This document shows, piece after piece, positions 58,076-64,000 of a DNA stretch of 64,000 nucleotides. A model generated the notes under the pieces. It had not been told where the DNA came from, did not search any database, and saw only the letters and a program-made list of their open reading frames with translations. Every line of letters begins with the position of its first letter. Position 1 is the first letter of the stretch. Made by a program: the position numbers and the translations under genes. The stretch lies in assembly GCA_003024175.1 (NCBI GenBank), contig MDYQ01000023.1:62001-126000 (forward strand), in the 5' to 3' direction. The stretch comes from Planoprotostelium fungivorum (Eukaryota; Evosea; Variosea; Cavosteliida; Cavosteliaceae).

Positions 58076-59840
58076 TCACTTCTTCTTCCCCTTTGTTCCC
58101 TTGCTCTGAGGCAAGTCCTCGTACTTGACGACGTATCTCAAGATGTTGTCCTCGGGGAGGTTGGGAATGTACTTTCTCAGGGGCTCGGGCACGACGACTC
58201 CCTCTGCAGTCTGGTAGTTCTCTGCGATCGCACAGATCGTACGCGTGGTGGCAGCCAGAGTCGAGTTCAGCATGTGAACGTACTTCTTCTCTCTCTCTCC
58301 TTGCTAATGCGAGTCAGAGAGATGGATGAGAGATGACGATTGACCTTCTTCGAGCCGTAGCGGATGTCCATGGTTCTGGACTGGTAGTCGGTGCAGTTGG
58401 AGCAGGAGACCAATTCTCTGTGCTCGTTGAACGAGGGGAACCAACCTTCGAGATCGTATTTCTTAGAGGCGGCGTTGTTGAGAGCTCCACTGACGATGGA
58501 AACGACTCGGTAAGGGATGCCGAGCTGAACATGATGAGACGAGGTGTGGATGATGATGATGTGGATTCACGCACCGATTGGTAAAACTCTTCTGATGCGG
58601 CGAGCATGGCCTCGTGCATCTCCCAAGACTCTTCAGGTCCAGTGATGCAGAACTGCTCGATCTTCTCAAACTGGTGGACTCTGAAGATACCGCGGACGTC
58701 CTTTCCATGGGCTCCTGCCTCCTTTCTGAAGCAAGTGGAGACTCCGGCGTAGCGGATGGGAAGCTGCTTGGTCTCCAACCATTCACCCTGGTGCAGAGCA
58801 GAGATGGGCTGCTCGGAGGTGGCGATGAGGTATCGCTCGTCATCGTCATCGGTCTGTCCGTCGGGTTTGTCCTTGTGGGAGAGCTTGATCTTAGAGGAGA
58901 TCAGGGGTCGTCGATGATGTGGATGAGGAGAGTCGATGATGTGGATGAGGAGAGTCGATGATTCACCTTGTAGAGCTCCTCGTCAAACTGCTCGAGCTGG
59001 GCGGTCTTGGCCATGACGTCTCTTCTCATGAGGTAAGGGGGCTGGAGGAGGGTGTAGTTCTTCTTGACCAAAAACTCCATGGCGTAGTTCATGATGGCAA
59101 AGTTGAGCTGGACACCGACACCTCTCAAGAAGTAACCACGGTGGCTGGCAACCTTCACTCCTGGATGAGATTCAGAGGGTGATGTTGTCGATGGAGATGA
59201 TATGGGATCACCTCTGGCGAGCTCGACGGCGTCAAGCATGGCGAGGACATCAAAGTGGTGGTGGTAGTGCTCTCCGGTCTTGGTCTCTCCCCAGGTCTTA
59301 ACGATCTCATTGAAATCTTCATTGTTGTTGACAATGACGGAATCGTGAACGAGATTTCCAATGCTGCTCAACAGGTCGTTGACGATCTGTGAAAACATGT
59401 GAGATGGAGGTGAATCTCATCGTCGACAATTAACATCGTATTAAGCTCTTTACCTTGTTGAGTTCCTCAGAATCCTTCTCCAGACCTGGGATAGTGGCCT
59501 CGTTGGCCTCCTTCTCGGCCAACAACTCCTCGATGCTTCCTCCAGTCTGAAAGGGTGAGTTCCAATCTAGATCTGATTACACAGAAGTTTCTACCTTCCT
59601 CTTCTCGGTGATTCTCTTCTGAATCTCGTGTCTCTTGGCATTGGCCTGATCGAGCTTGTATTTGGCTGTGATCGTGTTACCATTTCATTTCGATCGAAAG
59701 GTCTTACCTTCTTTGGCCTTTCCATCGGCAGTAATGACTGCATCTACAGTCTCTGGACCTTTTCCTCTCCTTCTCTGAGATTCTTTAACAAGCTTTCCAT
59801 TCTCAAACTGCTCGCGGAATAAGAGGATATCAAGACCCAT
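58076..59840 (-). CDS. Seryl-tRNA synthetase, cytosolic type
   Basis: Charges tRNA-Ser (EC 6.1.1.11). ATG 59838-59840 opens [11 protein letters not shown], a hallmark eukaryotic SerRS start, followed by the tRNA-binding coiled-coil arm. Class II features in order: [40 protein letters not shown] and [15 protein letters not shown] (motif 2), [40 protein letters not shown], and motif 3 [20 protein letters not shown] with [12 protein letters not shown]. It ends in a Lys-rich tail (KGTKGKKK) like other eukaryotic cytosolic enzymes. Intron at about 58900-58965 contains a tandem repeat. All catalytic blocks are present, so it should be functional. Confidence 0.93.
58910..58963. repeat. 22-bp tandem repeat (2.4 copies) in a SerRS intron
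   Basis: The unit GTCGATGATGTGGATGAGGA plus GA is repeated exactly at 58910-58931 and 58932-58953, followed by a partial copy. Confidence 0.85.
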
Positions 59841-60012
59841 GATGTCTCTGTTGTATGATTACGAAACGAATGGTCGATTAGACCCTGTATAAAATTCTCA
59901 GAAAAGTTGCCACCAAGAAAATGAGAAGGAAACACTTCACCGAAGAACAGCTCGTGCATTACACTCAACCAACAGAGACACATACATCCCTCGTATATCT
60001 CTACAAATTAAT

Positions 60013-63000
60013 CTATTCAGGTTGACACAAGAGGGCGACTCCTCTGCATGTCCAATGATTAGCGTCGGCCTGGTCTGACTCCAGATGAGGTGACATGGGT
60101 AGAGGTATGCTGGTGATACAATTCGAAGAGCTGCCGCTGGTAGATAGTTTTCCCGCCCTCGTGGATGTGATGTAAAGAGGGCAGACGTACTTGCTCTCCT
60201 TCTTCTTCTCCTTCACATCGTATGGTTCCATCCATATGTACGGCATAGGAGAGAACAGTTGTCCTCTGGGTGAATCTTCTAAGCAGTGCTTGTCCTTATT
60301 CCAAGCTGCCCCCGTAACATATACTCCTCGGATGAGAGCACCGTCCGTTGGTGGTTCCGACGTCTCATCTGTGAACCGTCAACACCATCCTCTACATCAC
60401 GGAGAAATCGTGGAGAATCTGTGGGACTTTCATGGAGTATCTCACCTTTCATGACGTGATACCGCATGGCCAAGTGATCGATGGGCTTCGATGTCTTTCT
60501 CGCATACACTTGCAGGACAGCTGTCAGAAGTGCCTGAGGCGAGCTGAAGGCAGATATCCAGTACACGTCGGGCAATTGCCCTCCCGCCCATTCCCGGAAG
60601 AATCTCAGCCGCTCCACGAGATCACGGAGCCAGATCCTCAAGGAACGAATGGAAGGGTAAAGCTGACCCCACCGGCGTGGGACCCTGTCGAGCAGCAGTG
60701 AAGTCTTGACTTCTCTAATATCTCCGTTCTCAGTGATCTCTCCATCAAGGGACAGACGAAGGTCGTGAAGGGAGGCAGTGATGAGGTGGTGGAGGTGGTT
60801 GAAGCGGACGATCTCTTGTCGGAGTACGACATCCATCGGATGTTGAGATGACGCATCGGGGAGGGAGATGAGATTTCCAAGGATCTTCAAGGTATCCACG
60901 ATGAAGGGGAGGAGGACCTGCGAGAGGTCGGTGTGGCGTCAGGAGAGATTTAGACTCACGCCGGCCACTGACGAACGATCCTTTTCACTTCCCTCTCTGT
61001 GCTCTAGTTTTTGTGCGGCCTCGATCAACAGATTCGACTCCTTCAGGTTGAGCGTGATGTTCGAGTTGTAGTCGAGTCCAAATAGCTCAACACCATCCAC
61101 CGAAGGTAATTGATCGATGTACGTATTGTAGGAGGTCACAGGGTCATTTGATTCTTTCGGTATGCAATATCTACGTCTTTCAGCATCCATTACCTTATCT
61201 CATCACTCACGCTGGGCTATTGTAAAAACGATAGATGGGCTCTAATGCATTCGGATTACAGAAACGATGGAGAATGCTCAACAATAAACGTCTGTCCCAC
61301 GGGTCCGTCACTTTTCCACCGTAGTTGACCTCTCCGATGATGTAGAGTAAGCTGGAGAAGGAGATGCCACTGTTTAGATTCTCTTCTGTCAAGTGCAAGC
61401 CTAATACACGGCTGCTTACGTGGAGATCAGACTCGTTGAAACTATTAAACTGTGAGTGAAATCTCGACTATAGAGGTAAGCACCCGTATGGAACGTTCCA
61501 GCCGATGGGGCCAAACTTTCTCCTCTCTTGGACTACTGCGTGGAAGTAACATAGAGAGAAGAGGAGGCGCCTCCACTCATAACTCTTCTCTTTCGAAAAA
61601 TGAGAGGACATCTGCATCATCGATCTATCGTTCAGTCAATTGCCATAACAATCATTTAACGATAGGTGATGTACCGTTTGAGATTGGCTTTGACTCCTCT
61701 TGGTGGTTCATTGGTCAGTTTGATGGAGGCTTGCAACACAGATACTGGAAATTTGGCCGTAGGCATGCAGGTCAACCACAAACGATAGTTGGGATGGATC
61801 TGAACAGCTTCAGTCATTCCACTTACTCGACTGCCTCACCTGCACCGAGCTATCATTCATTCCTTTCACGATCTTCTCCAATTCAGGCAGCCAAGATTGC
61901 GCCAAATGACAGTTCTGCAGCATGACCCATCTACGAAATCATCAACATCGTCCGAGCGAAATCAATCGTAGATGGATTACCTTCCGCTCGACATGGCTTC
62001 TCGTATCATGACTACAGCACGATCACCCTGCCCTTTACCGAGAGAACACACATCCATTCGTTCAGTGAACCCTTCTGTCGCTGCCAGCTGGGTCACAAGA
62101 CCGGTGGGATCTGCACCGGACGATAGAATGAAGAATATCGGGCCACGTTGATCGGATGATCGATAGATCTTCATCAGATCTAACGGTACACTCTCGATAA
62201 AGACATTTCCTAGAACAGTCAGTTTTGGCGGGAACCAGATTGATACGTACCAAGGGAGGATCGTACGTAATCCGTTGCAGCCGCGTGGACTCGATCCATA
62301 CGATAAGCTCTCATGATCAGCAGCACGTGAAACGCGTGGAGTTGTCGTGCGTAAACTGTCGGACGTATCTGGTTCTCCGGTGTCTCGGATGTCATCCAAT
62401 TCATCCATTCGTTTACGTTATCCATCATGTCCTTACATAAACCTTCGATCTTCGCCTCCTGACAAATGTTACCCCGATCAAGCCACCACTACAGAAGCTA
62501 TGCATACCTTCTCTAATATCTCCGCTGGTTCTCGGATCATTTCGGAAAATTTCTGATGGTCCAGATGATTGTACCACGTGCCTCGAAGAAATTCCGGGTG
62601 ACCCCTCAGGAGAACGTTCCAATTATCTTCCGTTACGTCGGAGTTACGTCTGTCGATGGAGAAGCTCAGGGAAGCTGAGAACAGTAATCGATGTTCCTCG
62701 AATAGCCCAACACAAGTTCTTCTGTACATCTCCTTGGTGATCTCTTGGATGAGATAAACCAGACGTTCTGTACGTACGTCAGGAAGACAATAACATCGTA
62801 TGATGTTACCTCTCTTGTCGGTCACTTCTGCGGGCATAGAGAACACAGAATTGAACCCTTTCTTAAATGATGCCAGGGAGTATTGATACATCGAGTCCAA
62901 TCGGTTCAGTGAATTGATAACAAAATACAAGATGGAGCCTGGTCACGCGATCAGCTTCGGATTCCATTGAGATCTCACCTCTGACAGCCACGGAATTGTA

Positions 63001-64000
63001 GACGGCTCTGGCTTCATTCGTGCTGACTTCCGTCTGTTCGGCCTCTTTAAGCCTGCGCGTCACGATTTTCGTAGTTTGCTCAGATTCTGACAGAGTATTG
63101 ATGAGATCTTCGTTCTCGAGCAGATTATCTGTAGATCCACCGATTAATTCCAAGATCTTGTCGGAGATCAACTTCAATTGCTTCTTGTCGGCAGCGATGT
63201 CAGTGACCAATTTTTCGCGTGAGTGTTCCAACTCTGGGGCTTCGTTTTTAACGACCTAATTGGGATGAGTTCGAGTCTAAATGGTGTGATATCTTCGATA
63301 CCTCAGCCAGCAGTTGTTCTTCTAGACCTGCGCTGGTCGCTACGAAATTGATGACGTTGGTCAGAATGTAGATCTCCGGAAGATATCTCGGATTGTGTTG
63401 CTTGGTGACCATGTACAATTTGAAATTGTGATTGTACAGTAACTGGAGAAATATCAGATGTACATGTCGCATGGCATCATCACCTCGATGCCACCGAATA
63501 ATATCGTATCTTGACCTCCTTTGCTGTATACATTTCTTGCTAAAATGGGCTCCAAAACGGGTGGCAAGCTCTCAGTCGAAACGTCTACAACGACCGGGGT
63601 TCCCTCTTGGATCGCCCTCTGAAGCTGCTGCACTAGGGTGTTGCTGAAAATAGAAATTGGCTTCAGCTTGATTTCTCGGTAGACTTCTAGGATCCATCGT
63701 GTAGCTTCTCCTTCCGGATCGATGATGAGAGGCCATTTTTGTCCTGATCGAGATTCAGTCCTGATATCTTCTAAATAAAACGAAATACATCACCTGTGGA
63801 CGCCATGACAGCATTTTGAAGCGACTGTTGATCGGAAGGTAAACCGGACGTGATCCATTCGTATACCTATTTCCATGAATTCCCCCAAAAAGATCAATTC
63901 GAATCACCTCGATAGGGTGGCTCATGAACAGAACGTATTGAAAAGTCTCGGTATATCTCATGATTAATCCTGCCTGGATACACATGCTGCACCAATCCGA
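60013..64000 (-). CDS. Axonemal-type dynein heavy chain, C-terminal part (5' end outside window)
   Basis: The window holds the last ~1100 residues. Read leftward: [34 protein letters not shown] and [16 protein letters not shown] (AAA5), [20 protein letters not shown], then the conserved [16 protein letters not shown] / [20 protein letters not shown] linker, [37 protein letters not shown] (AAA6), [53 protein letters not shown] with [20 protein letters not shown], and the end [30 protein letters not shown]. The closing [16 protein letters not shown] tail and the C-terminal cap are typical of axonemal inner/outer arm chains. This implies a motile flagellum in the life cycle. About 15 introns of usual size; no disabling change was noticed. 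Confidence 0.9.

Overview
The window looks like a slice of a compact, intron-dense nuclear genome from an amoebozoan. The best single clue is a hisactophilin-type actin-binding protein (23.8-24.5 kb), a family known mainly from Dictyostelium and relatives. An axonemal-type dynein heavy chain fills the right end (60.0-64.0 kb), so the organism probably makes a flagellum. A flagellated protosteloid or variosean amoeba (Protostelium/Planoprotostelium-like) would fit. That placement is inference, because no rRNA or other phylogenetic marker is present. Introns are short, mostly 35-70 nt, with GTGAG/GTGAT-like donors and CAG/TAG acceptors. I count 33 protein genes, about one per 1.9 kb. Many neighbours nearly touch: convergent stop codons are separated by 1, 16 and 29 bp. 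I see no transposon, LTR element, virus-like element, CRISPR array, rRNA or convincing tRNA.

Layout. 0-7 kb: coiled-coil gene (partial), LIM protein with RPLD repeats, cyclase-family hydrolase, unknown gene. 7-20.6 kb: a run of minus-strand genes: Kelch-SAM protein, dihydropyrimidinase, coiled-coil/helical-repeat protein, UNC93-like transporter, TMEM115, lysine-methyltransferase-like protein. 20.6-28.5 kb: mitoribosomal mS35 (+), hisactophilin, phosphatidylserine decarboxylase and F-box/Kelch protein (all -). 29-41 kb: GARP/Myb-like factor, cyclic-nucleotide phosphodiesterase, MFS transporter, saccharopine reductase, LisH (NPAT-like) protein, CTD-phosphatase-like protein and a small acidic protein. 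41-49 kb: COG4, mitoribosomal uS5, a small helical protein and a LisH-WD40 protein. 49-54.5 kb: XRCC4, a small mitochondrial-looking protein, a PAXX-like protein, a short-chain dehydrogenase and a Ctr copper transporter. 55-64 kb: a divergent HBS1/Ski7-like GTPase, seryl-tRNA synthetase and the dynein heavy chain.

Most genes are unrelated housekeeping genes. The exception is the pair of XRCC4-superfamily genes at 49.2-52.2 kb. They encode an XRCC4 and a PAXX-like protein that carries the C-terminal SLINP Ku-binding signature. They lie on the same strand with one small gene between them, so two non-homologous end-joining scaffold proteins are physically linked. Two mitoribosomal small-subunit proteins (mS35, uS5m) also fall in the window, each with extra sequence relative to its core domain.

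Gene ends were set by joining exons by eye at GT-AG sites that keep a family-consistent frame. Most interiors are firm, but several first exons are uncertain and are marked as such.
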